From NCBI GenBank assembly GCA_026399095.1, contig JAPLRP010000039.1, positions 22,215-86,214 on the forward strand: a stretch of 64,000 nucleotides of DNA, written 5' to 3'. Each line of letters begins with the position of its first letter. The stretch's first letter is position 1. The notes below the pieces were generated by a model. The model did not search any database, was not told where the DNA came from, and saw only the letters and a program-made list of their open reading frames with translations. The position numbers and the translations under genes are program-made. Source of the stretch: Methylococcales bacterium (GTDB lineage Bacteria; Pseudomonadota; Gammaproteobacteria; Methylococcales; Methylomonadaceae). Positions 34,531 through 45,789 of the stretch are shown here, piece after piece.

Positions 34531-36777
34531 TTGTACGCACAAAGTTTCGCTTTAATTTTTATGCTATTTATCATGCCGGGGTGTTCTGTGAATCATCAAG
34601 AAACAAACAGTGATGTAGAAAATAAAGTCAAAAACCTTCTTGCCAGCATGTCGCTGGAAGAAAAAATCGGCCAGATGACTCAGATAGATGTCGCGGTTAT
34701 TGCTGCTCCGGAAGAGCTCAATGCAGCCAATCCAATTGATCAAGCCAAGCTGGAAGATGCTGTTTTAAATCATCATATCGGCTCTATTCTGAATACACCT
34801 TACACGCCGCATAACAAAGCCCAGACTGTCGAGACATGGCGAAAAATGCTGCAATCAGTTCAAGCGGTTGCGGCAAAATCACGCTTGAAAATACCGGTAC
34901 TTTACGGAATAGATGCGATACATGGCGCTACTTATATAAAAGATTCCACTTTGTTTCCACAAGCCATTAACATGGCAGCGACCTTTAACCCTGAATTAAG
35001 TGTTAAGGAAGGCGAAATTACTGCCAGAGAACTACGCACAGCCGGTCTGCAATGGAATTTTTCACCCGTTATGGATATTGGTCGCCAGCCGCTTTGGCCA
35101 CGTTTATGGGAAACTTATGGAGAAGATGTTCATTTGGCTACTGTTTTAGGCACCTCTTTTATAGAGGGACAACAAGGCGATGATTTTTCTGCGCCCGATA
35201 AAGTGTTGACCTGTTTGAAACATTATGTGGGTTATAGTTATCCTCTTAATGGCAGGGATAGAACGCCTGCCTGGATTGGCGAAAGAACACTTAGAGAGTA
35301 TTTTCTGCCCACTTTTGAGGCGGGTGTAAAAGCCGGATCACCGACCATTATGGTTAACTCTGGAGAAGTTGACGGTATTCCCGGGCACGCTAATTATCAT
35401 TATCTAACCACCATTTTGCGTAATGAAATGGGCTTTAAAGGCTTTACGGTGTCTGATTGGGAGGATATTAAACGTCTTTATACGCGTGATAAATTAGCCG
35501 CCAACGAGAAAGAGGCGGTAAAAATTGCGGTGATGGCGGGTATTGATATGAGTATGGTGCCTTTGGATTTTTCTTTTTATGATTTGTTACTGGAACTGGT
35601 CAAATCCGGAGAAGTGCCGCTAGCCCGAATAGACGAAGCCGTATCCCGAATTCTTTTGGTAAAGTTTGAGGCTGGTTTATTCAATCCCAATCCGCAGGTT
35701 TTACCCACGAAAGAAAACTTTGCAACAACGGAAGCCCTTGATACCAATCTTCAGGCAGCCAGAGAATCTATTGTACTTGCAAAAAATGCCAACCATATTT
35801 TGCCCTTAAAAAAAGAAAGCAGTATTTTGGTAACAGGCCCTACCGCAAATTTATTAAATGTCATGAATGGCGGCTGGACTATTACTTGGCAGGGTGATGA
35901 TGAAAGTTTACATCCGCAGGATAAGTTAACGGTTTTGGAAGCCATACAGAAAAAAGCAACCGGCAAAGTGACTTATGTTGGCGGTGATTCTTTTGATAAG
36001 GCCATTGATATTGAAAAAGCCGTAGCAGAGGCCAAAAATCACGACACGATAGTGTTATGTCTGGGTGAAAAACCTTATACTGAAACTGTCGGCAATATTG
36101 ACTCGCTAAATCTTGATCAAGCTCAGATTAATCTTGCCAACGCCCTCATTGCAACCGGAAAGCCGGTCATTTTGATTACCTTGGGGGGTCGTCCTCGCAT
36201 CATAACCAGTATCGCTGAACAGGTTCCCGGTGTTATTTTAGGATTTTTACCCGGTATGGAAGGCGGCTTGGCCATTGCTGATATTTTATTTGGTGACTAT
36301 AATCCCGATGGCAAGCTACCCATTACCTATCCAAGAACGACTAACGGCATTACGCCCTATGATTACAAGCCCATCGAATCGTATGAGCAGAATACTTACC
36401 ATCCTTTGTATGCATTTGGTCATGGCTTGAGCTATACCACTTTTCAAACCAGTGAATTAAGGGTAGAAAAAGACAAAATTAATAGCAACGAAGCTATCAA
36501 TATTACGGTTACCGTTAAAAATACCGGCTCCTTAAAAGGTAAGGAAACCGTGTTGCTTTATGTAAACGATGTCGCAGCTTCTGTTACCCGCCCCAACAAA
36601 CAGTTAAAAGGGTTTAAAAAAATCGAACTTAATCCTGACCAAGCCAAAAATATTAGCTTTACCTTAACACCAAACGATTTGTCTTTTATTGGCGTTGATC
36701 TTAAACGGGTTGTTGAGTCGGGCGATTTTAAGGTAATAGTCGGTAATGAAACGGTTAATTTTTCTATCGTAAAATAA
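34531..36777 (+). CDS. bglX: GH3 beta-glucosidase, predicted lipoprotein
   Basis: 748 residues, glycoside hydrolase family 3 with the BglX layout: N-terminal barrel, alpha/beta sandwich, C-terminal fibronectin-III-like domain (about 650-745). KIGQMTQIDV, YGIDAIHGATY and the nucleophile Asp309 in FTVSDWEDIKR are visible. The start is TTG 34531 after a good AGGAAA site; the N-terminus has lipobox MPGC (Cys18), so it is probably anchored in the periplasm. It would release glucose from beta-glucosides. The next gene, 15 bases on, is a sugar transporter, so the two form a sugar-use operon, unexpected in a methanotroph. Confidence 0.9.
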   Translation: MYAQSFALIFMLFIMPGCSVNHQETNSDVENKVKNLLASMSLEEKIGQMTQIDVAVIAAPEELNAANPIDQAKLEDAVLNHHIGSILNTPYTPHNKAQTVETWRKMLQSVQAVAAKSRLKIPVLYGIDAIHGATYIKDSTLFPQAINMAATFNPELSVKEGEITARELRTAGLQWNFSPVMDIGRQPLWPRLWETYGEDVHLATVLGTSFIEGQQGDDFSAPDKVLTCLKHYVGYSYPLNGRDRTPAWIGERTLREYFLPTFEAGVKAGSPTIMVNSGEVDGIPGHANYHYLTTILRNEMGFKGFTVSDWEDIKRLYTRDKLAANEKEAVKIAVMAGIDMSMVPLDFSFYDLLLELVKSGEVPLARIDEAVSRILLVKFEAGLFNPNPQVLPTKENFATTEALDTNLQAARESIVLAKNANHILPLKKESSILVTGPTANLLNVMNGGWTITWQGDDESLHPQDKLTVLEAIQKKATGKVTYVGGDSFDKAIDIEKAVAEAKNHDTIVLCLGEKPYTETVGNIDSLNLDQAQINLANALIATGKPVILITLGGRPRIITSIAEQVPGVILGFLPGMEGGLAIADILFGDYNPDGKLPITYPRTTNGITPYDYKPIESYEQNTYHPLYAFGHGLSYTTFQTSELRVEKDKINSNEAINITVTVKNTGSLKGKETVLLYVNDVAASVTRPNKQLKGFKKIELNPDQAKNISFTLTPNDLSFIGVDLKRVVESGDFKVIVGNETVNFSIVK

Positions 36778-36792
36778 TCAACAAGGTTTTTA

Positions 36793-38100
36793 ATGGCTAA
36801 GCTAACTAACGCATCAACAACATCCACTTATTTACCTGATGGAGGCGATAAAAATCCCTATTTAGGTTCATTAACTATTTTAACGTCGCTGTTTTTTATC
36901 TGGGGTTTTATTACCTGTTTAAATGATATTTTGATTCCGCATTTAAAAGCGGTATTCACCTTAAATTACACGCAGGCGATGTTGGTTCAGTTTTGCTTTT
37001 TTACCGCCTATTTTATCGTTTCTGTACCTAGTGGTTATTTAGTCGAAAAAATTGGCTACAAAGGTGGAATTATTAGCGGCTTATCAATAGCGGGCATCGG
37101 CTGCTTGTTATTTTATCCGGCTGCAAGTGAGCATTCCTATCCTTTGTTTTTAGCCGCGTTTTTTGTTTTGGCTTCTGGCATTACTTTATTGCAAGTTGCT
37201 GCCAACCCGTATGTTACCATTTTGGGAAAGCCTGAAACGGCTTCGAGTCGGTTAACGATGACGCAAGCTTTTAATTCCTTGGGTACCACTATTGCGCCCT
37301 ACTTTGGCACTTTATTTATTTTGTCTTCGGCCGTTAAAAGCGCAGAAGAAATTAACTTACTTAATATTAACGACTTATCAAACTATCAAGCTGCCCAAGC
37401 GGCTGCCGTTCAAAATCCTTATCTGTTTCTGGCTGCACTGTTATTTTTTATTGCGGTTCTCTTTGCGCTTATCAAGTTACCCGATATTAAAGCTATCGAC
37501 CCAGAACCCGACCATACTGGAAAATTATCACTCACTCGTCAACATGACAGTGCTTGGGGATATAAGCACTTGGTCTTAGGCGCGATTGCCATTTTTGTTT
37601 ATGTCGGTGGTGAAGTCTGTATCGGCAGTTTTCTTATTAATTTTATGGGTGAACCTGGCATTGCCGGCTTGGCAGAAAAAGATGCAGGAAACTATGTCAC
37701 TTTTTATTGGGGCGGGGCTATGGTGGGACGATTTATCGGTGCGGCCGTTATGCAAAAAATTCAACCGGGCAAAGTACTGGCCTTTAACGCACTCACTGCA
37801 GCAGCTTTAGTTTTAACGACCATCATGGCCGGCGGATCTGTTGCTATGTGGGCTATTCTTGCGGTGGGCTTGTTTAATTCAATTATGTTTCCAACCATCT
37901 TCTCACTGGCTGTAAGTGGCTTGGGGAAACACACTGGACAAGGATCTGGAATTTTATGCGCGGCAATAGTTGGAGGCGCTATTCTTCCTGTTATACAAGG
38001 TTTTTTTGCAGACCGGATCGGCATTCAAACCGCATTTTTTATTCCAGTTTTGTGCTATTTATTTGTAGCTTTTTACGGCTGGAGGGGCCATAGGTATTAA
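36793..38100 (+). CDS. FucP/GluP-type sugar:H+ symporter (MFS)
   Basis: A 435-residue transporter with about 12 transmembrane helices. [32 protein letters not shown] and [12 protein letters not shown] are hallmarks of the fucose/glucose/galactose permease branch of the major facilitator superfamily. It lies 15 bases after the GH3 beta-glucosidase, which suggests glucose or a related hexose as substrate, not necessarily fucose. The frame is intact. Confidence 0.9.
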   Translation: MAKLTNASTTSTYLPDGGDKNPYLGSLTILTSLFFIWGFITCLNDILIPHLKAVFTLNYTQAMLVQFCFFTAYFIVSVPSGYLVEKIGYKGGIISGLSIAGIGCLLFYPAASEHSYPLFLAAFFVLASGITLLQVAANPYVTILGKPETASSRLTMTQAFNSLGTTIAPYFGTLFILSSAVKSAEEINLLNINDLSNYQAAQAAAVQNPYLFLAALLFFIAVLFALIKLPDIKAIDPEPDHTGKLSLTRQHDSAWGYKHLVLGAIAIFVYVGGEVCIGSFLINFMGEPGIAGLAEKDAGNYVTFYWGGAMVGRFIGAAVMQKIQPGKVLAFNALTAAALVLTTIMAGGSVAMWAILAVGLFNSIMFPTIFSLAVSGLGKHTGQGSGILCAAIVGGAILPVIQGFFADRIGIQTAFFIPVLCYLFVAFYGWRGHRY

Positions 38101-38118
38101 TATTTTATGGGGGGGAAT

Positions 38119-38150
38119 GAGTTAAATAAGCCATACAACTTACTTAACTC
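38119..38150. terminator. Hairpin between convergent transporter and SYLF genes
   Basis: A 12-bp inverted repeat with one mismatch (GAGTTAAATAAG / CTTACTTAACTC), 8-base loop, between the ends of the two converging genes. No long T-run; modest support as a bidirectional terminator. Confidence 0.45.
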
Positions 38151-38165
38151 AAACTTTAGAATACC

Positions 38166-38729
38166 TTATTCGGGATCAATACGACTAATCTTCGAACCTT
38201 GCAATCCAATACCTGCCATCAATCCTTTTTGATCAAAGATATAGGCATATACTCCATTTTTGCCTGTCGTTGTTGTTAACGACTTGGCTACGCCCTTGTC
38301 AACGATGACAATACTGGGGCCAACTCCGACTTCCCAGCCCTGACTACGATATAGGTAGTTCAAAGAATCATTGTCCATAAAAAACATTGCATAACCAAAT
38401 GATTGCACGCCCGCTTGCAAGCCATAAGATCCGGCTATTATGTTGTAATAACCTGCTGGATAACCATTTTTAAATAAAGTGCCACCTGTGCCGTATTGCG
38501 CGCCCACCAAAAAGCCGGCTTTAACTATACCTGGAAAGACCAATATACCTTTGGCTCGTCTGGATAATATTTTGGCTTCAGGGTTATTAGCGTAAAGATT
38601 TTGTAAGGCAGCTCTGGATTCACGAGTAATATCAGCACCTGAACTTGCTAAATCACCCCCCATTGACTGACAACCAGTAAGCCCGATAATACTTATCAAT
38701 ATAAGAATTAACCATTTATTATTAAACAT
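38166..38729 (-). CDS. SYLF (Ysc84) domain lipoprotein
   Basis: 187 residues with a lipoprotein signal (IIGLTGC, Cys20) and a SYLF/Ysc84-type domain. The readable pattern is SRRAKGILVFPGIVKAGFLVG, then GAQYGTGGTLF, AGSYGLQAGVQSFGYAMFFM and VGVGPSIVIVDKG. Such domains bind lipids and membranes in eukaryotes, and bacterial members are periplasmic or outer-membrane proteins of unsettled role. It is the first of three minus-strand envelope genes as listed, each separated by about 100 bases and thus probably transcribed separately. Confidence 0.85.
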   Translation of the reverse strand: MFNNKWLILILISIIGLTGCQSMGGDLASSGADITRESRAALQNLYANNPEAKILSRRAKGILVFPGIVKAGFLVGAQYGTGGTLFKNGYPAGYYNIIAGSYGLQAGVQSFGYAMFFMDNDSLNYLYRSQGWEVGVGPSIVIVDKGVAKSLTTTTGKNGVYAYIFDQKGLMAGIGLQGSKISRIDPE

Positions 38730-38833
38730 AAATCACTCCTCTTGTTTTAGTTATTTGGCAAGGCTGTGTACTTGTGTGATTTAACTCAGATATCGAATCG
38801 ATAAAATCATATAACCACCCAACTTGCTATGCT

Positions 38834-39307
38834 CTACTTACTAGTATTTTCTAAACCAATTTCATGTATTGCACTTTTACAACGAGTGCTGACGTCATTC
38901 TGATGAGGCTCCATACAGGCCAAAATTCGTCCTTCACCGGGTTGGACATTGGCACAATATTTTGTAATATCTGCATCACACTCGGTGGCAAGGTAGGTCA
39001 GTGCGTTCACAGCATTTAAAAGCTGTTGCGCCGAATCGTATAAAGCGTTTTCGCAAAGGCTTGATAATTTGTCTTCATGGGCATATAGGCACGCAAGCGG
39101 ACGATCATTACCAGGCGTAACGTCATTACAGTAAATATTTAACTCTGCTTTACAACCCTGCACGTAGGTACCTTCAGGGCCTGAAGTTGAAGTATCCGGA
39201 ATATTCGGAACGTCATCAACTAAGGGGCCACTAATGACCGGCGAAGGATTGCAGCCAGTAAGCGACAGGCAAATGCCGATAGTCAGAAAATAAGTTTTTA
39301 GTTTCAT
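38834..39307 (-). CDS. Lipoprotein with GLG1-type cysteine-rich repeats
   Basis: 157 residues. A lipobox (SLTGC, Cys19) is followed by a Pro/Ser linker and two copies of a cysteine-rich unit: CKAELNIYCNDVTPGNDRPLA then CLYAHEDKLSSLC, and CDADITKYCANVQPGEGRILA then CMEPHQNDVSTRC. This C-x6-YC-x12-C-x11/12-C layout is that of the Cys-rich GLG1/FGF-receptor repeat found in the vertebrate Golgi protein and in scattered bacteria. Disulphides would form in the periplasm, where DsbA/DsbB act (a dsbB gene lies about 11 kb away). Function unknown. Confidence 0.82.
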   Translation of the reverse strand: MKLKTYFLTIGICLSLTGCNPSPVISGPLVDDVPNIPDTSTSGPEGTYVQGCKAELNIYCNDVTPGNDRPLACLYAHEDKLSSLCENALYDSAQQLLNAVNALTYLATECDADITKYCANVQPGEGRILACMEPHQNDVSTRCKSAIHEIGLENTSK

Positions 39308-39393
39308 AAGGTTCCAGTGGGTTGGATGTTAAATTAGGCTACGAAAATAACTTGCTTGTTTTTTTAAAATTAGATTAAATGGTAACACTCAAG

Positions 39394-39735
39394 CTAATTC
39401 CACTCTAATATTTTCCACATATTGACACTACTATCACCATGATCCAAATCATCACGACGCACGTCCATTTTGCCGTCGCCATCGTTATCAATGAAATAAT
39501 AGGGCGGGCCAATATCAGGCACCACTTTAATCATATAAAGCCGGCCTCCTCTACGAAACTCTTGTATGGTCTTTTTCCCTTTACGAATAATGGTAATGTC
39601 GGGCTCTAATGTTTCACCACTTTGCACGGGTAATGGTGGTTCTGGCACTTCGGGCACCGCGTCAAGTTTGGGCGGTTGCTCATCAATAGCAAATACCGGA
39701 AAGGCAAGAAAACTCAGTAGAATAAAACGACGCAT
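39394..39735 (-). CDS. DUF2782 family secreted protein
   Basis: 113 residues with a signal peptide (RRFILLSFLAFPVFA) and a Pro/Glu-rich segment. The conserved part has ITIIRKGKKTIQEFRRGGRLYMIKV, then GPPYYFIDNDGDGKMD, matching DUF2782, a small gammaproteobacterial periplasmic family. In other gammaproteobacteria such genes lie near polA or thrB; here it stands alone. The DNDGDGKMD stretch resembles a calcium-binding loop but is part of the family pattern. Confidence 0.82.
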   Translation of the reverse strand: MRRFILLSFLAFPVFAIDEQPPKLDAVPEVPEPPLPVQSGETLEPDITIIRKGKKTIQEFRRGGRLYMIKVVPDIGPPYYFIDNDGDGKMDVRRDDLDHGDSSVNMWKILEWN

Positions 39736-39946
39736 GATAATGGCCCATTCATAGTAGAAACTTGTACTATCTTATTACAGTTTTTACCCCTGCGCTTGAT
39801 TAAAATAATCAGATAAGTATTGTTATACCCAAAATGCGCAGAGCATAATTTTTTTAAGCTTGCCTAAAAAAATGTAAGCCAACGCTATAATGGTTAATGT
39901 ATTTAAGGGTAGGTTATAATGTCGATTTTATAAAGGCATTCGGTAT

Positions 39947-40405
39947 ATGAAAAGACTAATTGAAACAAGGATAGTAAATCCTTTACTCAAAAAATATGGA
40001 ATCCCTGCTTACAAAACTCCGGGATCAGCCGGTGTTGATCTTGTTGCCTGCATTGAACAATCAATAGTCATTGCCGCTGGCAAAAACATCCTGATTGGTT
40101 CGGGCTTGGCTGTCAATATACAAGATCCGGGATTGGTTGCTGTTGTTGCCAGCAGAAGCGGACTTTGTTTAAACAACCAGATTAGGGTGGGGCAAGGCTT
40201 GGGCATTATCGATTCAGATTATCATGGCGAAATTGGCGTTATTTTGCACAATGATGGACAGAGTGATTACATCGTTCAACCCGGCGAACGAATTGCCCAA
40301 TTATTATTTATGCCTGTAGTCCAAGTCGCTTTTAAATTGATTGAAGATTTCACCACTATCACTGATAGAGGTGAAGGTGGTTTTGGTCATACGGGGCGTC
40401 ATTAA
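39947..40405 (+). CDS. dut: dUTP diphosphatase
   Basis: A trimeric dUTPase of 152 residues. Motifs 1-5 are readable: TPGSAGVDLVAC, VVASRSGLCLNN, GQGLGIIDSDYHGEIGVILHN, VQPGERIAQLLF and DRGEGGFGHTGRH. It removes dUTP and supplies dUMP for thymidylate. The dut-(algC)-argB order is a gammaproteobacterial arrangement, and the next gene is indeed an AlgC-type N-terminal domain. Confidence 0.95.
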   Translation: MKRLIETRIVNPLLKKYGIPAYKTPGSAGVDLVACIEQSIVIAAGKNILIGSGLAVNIQDPGLVAVVASRSGLCLNNQIRVGQGLGIIDSDYHGEIGVILHNDGQSDYIVQPGERIAQLLFMPVVQVAFKLIEDFTTITDRGEGGFGHTGRH

Positions 40406-40431
40406 GTTGTTTTTCCAACAAAGGAATCATA

Positions 40432-41232
40432 ATGAAACAAGTATTTTCTTTACTAACGGCATTCACTATTACAATGATTCTGCTTGTCGGCGGTGGCGTT
40501 TATTGGTGGTCTAACGCCAGAATAGACCAAGCCAAGGAATTGGCGTCAACAGCTATTGTCAATACTGTTGCTTTAACGCTATCAGAGCAGATAGCGTTAC
40601 TCAGCAGAACGCTTGAAAAAATAGCAGAGGACTCGGAAGTATTGACTGCCATGAGTACTGGAGACCCTGCATCTCTTTCCCTTGTTGCAACAAAGCTTGA
40701 GAAATTTTTTCCGGATGCTTTAAAAATAAGATTATTATTGCCTGATGTTATTCAACTTGATGAAAAAAACTCACCTCGTATGGGCTTTGCTGACATTGAT
40801 ATGGTTCATGAAACATTAACCAACAACCAATCACCCGGAATACAGGGCTACGAGGGCGCAGACAGACACCTAGCAATAACTCGCAGAATCATGAACAACG
40901 GCCAGCTCGTCGGTGTCATTTTGGCCAGCTTAAATTATGACTTTTTTAAACGAAGTATAGAAGTCGCAGCAGTAAAAGACGGTTATATTGAATTACGACA
41001 AGAAAAAATGATACTAGGTGCATCTGGAAAGCGAGATGATTCGAGACTGAATGAAAGCCTACACAAAAAAGTTGAAAACACGAACTGGGAGATCTTTTAT
41101 CAATACCCAATCGCAACAGATTTAGCTCAAATTACTTACCTTATCATTATTATCACCGCTCCTATATTACTATCGTTACTTGCTTTTTTTATTGGCTATA
41201 GCCGGATTGCAGATTTAACGGCAAGAAAATAA
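40432..41232 (+). CDS. Orphan AlgC-type N-terminal membrane sensor domain
   Basis: 266 residues: a transmembrane helix (about 8-27), an extracytoplasmic region of about 195 residues (NTVALTLSEQIALLSRTLEKIA, SPGIQGYEGADRHLAITRRIM), a second helix (about 232-256) and a short tail IADLTARK. This layout resembles the N-terminal extension fused to phosphomannomutase AlgC in Pseudomonas and relatives. AlgC also sits between dut and argB there. Here a stop follows the second helix and argB starts 49 bases later, so the catalytic phosphomutase is absent. A deletion or a genuinely free domain are both possible. Confidence 0.72.
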   Translation: MKQVFSLLTAFTITMILLVGGGVYWWSNARIDQAKELASTAIVNTVALTLSEQIALLSRTLEKIAEDSEVLTAMSTGDPASLSLVATKLEKFFPDALKIRLLLPDVIQLDEKNSPRMGFADIDMVHETLTNNQSPGIQGYEGADRHLAITRRIMNNGQLVGVILASLNYDFFKRSIEVAAVKDGYIELRQEKMILGASGKRDDSRLNESLHKKVENTNWEIFYQYPIATDLAQITYLIIIITAPILLSLLAFFIGYSRIADLTARK

Positions 41233-41278
41233 AACCATCATAAACGACGGTAACAACTTTTTAATATTGGAAAATTAG

Positions 41279-43164
<1,886 letters not shown>

Positions 43165-43258
43165 AATTTATTGGACTAATGGGTTAACAATTTTTAAATT
43201 ATAGGGCAAAAATAAACCCAACAACGTTTAGCCTATCACTGCTATTTTAATTTCCCAC

Positions 43259-43837
43259 TCAACCAATTAAACCCGCTAATTCATGCAAGGGTGGCAAAAT
43301 AACCATTTTGGCCAGTTGCAAAAGCAATAATGCTGCCATAGGCGATAAATCTATTCCACCCAGATTGGGTATCACTCTTCGGCAGACATCTAGGACTGGC
43401 TCTGACAAGGTCTCTAAAATTGAAGCTGCCGCATTAAATGAGCCAGGATTAAACCAACTCAGTATCGCTCTTGCAAACACAGCAAACACCAACACATTGA
43501 TCAGTAACGAGATTAGTTGGGTAATGGATGTAATTGCCAAGGATCCGATATTAATCATATTGCCATTCAATAGCAGCAGGATGGAGGCATCGGCAAGCAT
43601 TTGTAATGCCAGCATAAGAACCAGTGATGATGTATCTATTTTTCCGATAGAAGGGACAAAGCGACGCAATATTTTTAAAGGTGGATGAGTTATTTTAACC
43701 AGAAACTGGGAAATTGGATTATAAAAATCGCCACCGCACCATTGTAATAAAAAGCGCAGTAATGCCGCCAAAATATAAAGAGAAAACAGGGTATCGATCA
43801 AAAAGATAATCGGATCGGTCATATAGCTAGAGCCCAT
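43259..43837 (-). CDS. yggT: YggT family membrane protein
   Basis: 192 residues with two YGGT repeats: FLIDTLFSLYILAALLRFLLQW then NPISQFLVKITHPPLKILRRFVPS, and a second VFAVFARAILSWFNPG with SEPVLDVCRRVIPNLGGIDLSP. About four transmembrane helices. YggT proteins are integral membrane proteins tied to osmotic tolerance or division in various bacteria. The ATG overlaps the proC stop (TGATG), the common proC-yggT arrangement; an in-frame ATG five codons in is the alternative start. Confidence 0.9.
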   Translation of the reverse strand: MGSSYMTDPIIFLIDTLFSLYILAALLRFLLQWCGGDFYNPISQFLVKITHPPLKILRRFVPSIGKIDTSSLVLMLALQMLADASILLLLNGNMINIGSLAITSITQLISLLINVLVFAVFARAILSWFNPGSFNAAASILETLSEPVLDVCRRVIPNLGGIDLSPMAALLLLQLAKMVILPPLHELAGLIG

Positions 43838-44673
43838 CAGTTATTCTCCGTTTGTTTGGACATTTCAATTGAACGGTCGCGTGCCGCATGTAATGCTTTT
43901 AAAACCAACTCTGAAAAACCACCTTGCTCGAAAGTTTCAATGGCTCGTTGGGTTGTACCACCGGGTGATGTAACCCGCTTGCGTAAATGTTCGGGTGACT
44001 CAGATGATTCCAGCGCTATTTTAGCAGCACCCAATGCCGTTTGTTGTACCAATAAACGAGCCGTTACTTCATTTAATCCCAACTCTAAAGCTGCTTTTTC
44101 CATCGCTTCCATCAATAAAAAATAATATGCAGGGCCACTGCCGGAAACAGCTGTAACGGCATCTAATTCGCTTTCATCCTTAACCCAAAGAGCAATACCA
44201 ACAGAACGCATAATATTTTCTGCCAGATCATGTTGTTCAGGAGTTACCTGCGTATTGGCGTGTAGTGCCGTAGCACCTGTCAGTACTAATGCCGGCGTGT
44301 TGGGCATACATCGAACAATTGGCGTTTCAGTCCCTAACCACTGGCTAAGACTGTTCTGGCCAATGCCGGCCGCAATAGAAACAACCAGCGATTTCTTTTG
44401 CTGAATTAAACCGGCAACACTTTTGGCTACGGAACTAAGAACCTGTGGTTTAACGGCCAGCACAACGACATCTACTGCACTAATAATCTCATCATTATTT
44501 ACTGAGGTATTAACATTAAGATTTTCTGCCAGCGCTTTAAGCGTATCCGAATTAACGTCAGACACCCAAATATGCTGTGCAGAATGACCACTCGCAATCA
44601 AGCCACTAATAAGACTGGACGCCATATTGCCGCCACCAATAAAACCAATTTTTTGTATATTCATTTTTGCCAC
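43837..44673 (-). CDS. proC: Pyrroline-5-carboxylate reductase
   Basis: Final step of proline synthesis, 278 residues. The NADPH-binding KIGFIGGGNMASSLI, the central VRCMPNTPALV, AVSGSGPAYYFLLMEAM and the end VTSPGGTTQRAIETF are ProC signatures. Coupled to yggT downstream by a one-base overlap. The gene upstream is divergent. Confidence 0.95.
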   Translation of the reverse strand: MAKMNIQKIGFIGGGNMASSLISGLIASGHSAQHIWVSDVNSDTLKALAENLNVNTSVNNDEIISAVDVVVLAVKPQVLSSVAKSVAGLIQQKKSLVVSIAAGIGQNSLSQWLGTETPIVRCMPNTPALVLTGATALHANTQVTPEQHDLAENIMRSVGIALWVKDESELDAVTAVSGSGPAYYFLLMEAMEKAALELGLNEVTARLLVQQTALGAAKIALESSESPEHLRKRVTSPGGTTQRAIETFEQGGFSELVLKALHAARDRSIEMSKQTENN

Positions 44674-44796
44674 GTATGGATGAAGTTAAACATATTTTAA
44701 CCTATATGAGGGCATAGCAATAATTCACAAGACTTTTCCTATAAAATGCACTGCTTTGATAATATTTTTTCTTGCTCAGGATCACAAACAAAGCTA

Positions 44797-45789
44797 ATGA
44801 TTGAAACCATTTATATTGAGGAAGCTATCTTGCAGCACCCTCGTGTGATCGAGATAACTTCCCGTTTTCCACAAGCCAGGAAAATTAACTGCGCCCGCTA
44901 TGGTGAAGTGTTCAACCCAAAAGCACAAAATTTTCGACTGCAAAAACAAAAACCAGCTTTAATATTGGCGGAAAAATATAAACACTTTGCTATGGCTGCG
45001 CCTGCAGGTTACGGCATTGGAGCAAAAAGAAATTATTATTTTTCCCACATGCTCAATTGCTTGTATGACTGCCGATACTGTTTTTTACAAGGCATGTATC
45101 AATCAGCCAATTATGTCCTGTTTGTAAATTATGAAGATTTTCAGAGTGAAATCAAAGAGCTATGCTTAGAAACGCCTGATGAGCCTGTTCATTTCTTTTC
45201 TGGCTATGATTGCGATAGCTTGGCTTTAGAACCGATAACGAGATTTGCGGAGCAGTTTTTACCCTGTTTTGAGAAAATACCCAATGCCTGGCTAGAATTA
45301 AGAACTAAAAGTACCCAAGTGAGAAGCTTGTTAAATCGCGAGCCCTTCTATCGTTGTGTAGTAGCCTTTAGCCTAAACCCTCATGAAATCGCTACCAAAG
45401 TAGAAGATAAAGCACCCTCATTGCAACGCCGACTTGATGCGCTTTGTAAATTACAGGATCATGGCTGGCAGATAGGGCTTCGTTTTGACCCAATGATTTA
45501 TCAAACTGGTTACCAACAGCAATATAAACAATTATTTGAACAAGTATTTTCGGTAATTAATATGGATCAACTACATTCAGTTAGTCTTGGTGCCTTCAGA
45601 TTACCGGAAAAATTTTTTAAAAAAATTCATAAACTTTATCCCGATGAAAAATTGTTTGCCAGTCCATTGGATAATCAGTTAGGAATGATATCCTACAAAC
45701 AAGAATTGGAGCAGGAAATGATACATTACTGCACTGAACAATTATTACGCTTTATTCCAGAGACGAAGTTCTTTCCATGCCTATTATAA
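44797..45789 (+). CDS. splB: Spore photoproduct lyase-like radical SAM protein
   Basis: About 330 residues. The radical SAM motif is CLYDCRYC (Cys88, Cys92, Cys95 from ATG 44797), preceded by FSHMLN. A further cysteine in SGYDCDSLALE (Cys139) falls where B. subtilis SPL has its hydrogen-donor Cys141; the cluster there is Cys91/95/98. Tyr94 matches SPL Tyr97, while the second SPL tyrosine is Phe96 here. This supports a true SPL-family enzyme, which repairs the thymine dimer 5-thyminyl-5,6-dihydrothymine. The frame is open back to 44746, but the shorter start fits SPL length better. It overlaps the next SDR gene by 13 bases. Confidence 0.82.
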   Translation: MIETIYIEEAILQHPRVIEITSRFPQARKINCARYGEVFNPKAQNFRLQKQKPALILAEKYKHFAMAAPAGYGIGAKRNYYFSHMLNCLYDCRYCFLQGMYQSANYVLFVNYEDFQSEIKELCLETPDEPVHFFSGYDCDSLALEPITRFAEQFLPCFEKIPNAWLELRTKSTQVRSLLNREPFYRCVVAFSLNPHEIATKVEDKAPSLQRRLDALCKLQDHGWQIGLRFDPMIYQTGYQQQYKQLFEQVFSVINMDQLHSVSLGAFRLPEKFFKKIHKLYPDEKLFASPLDNQLGMISYKQELEQEMIHYCTEQLLRFIPETKFFPCLL

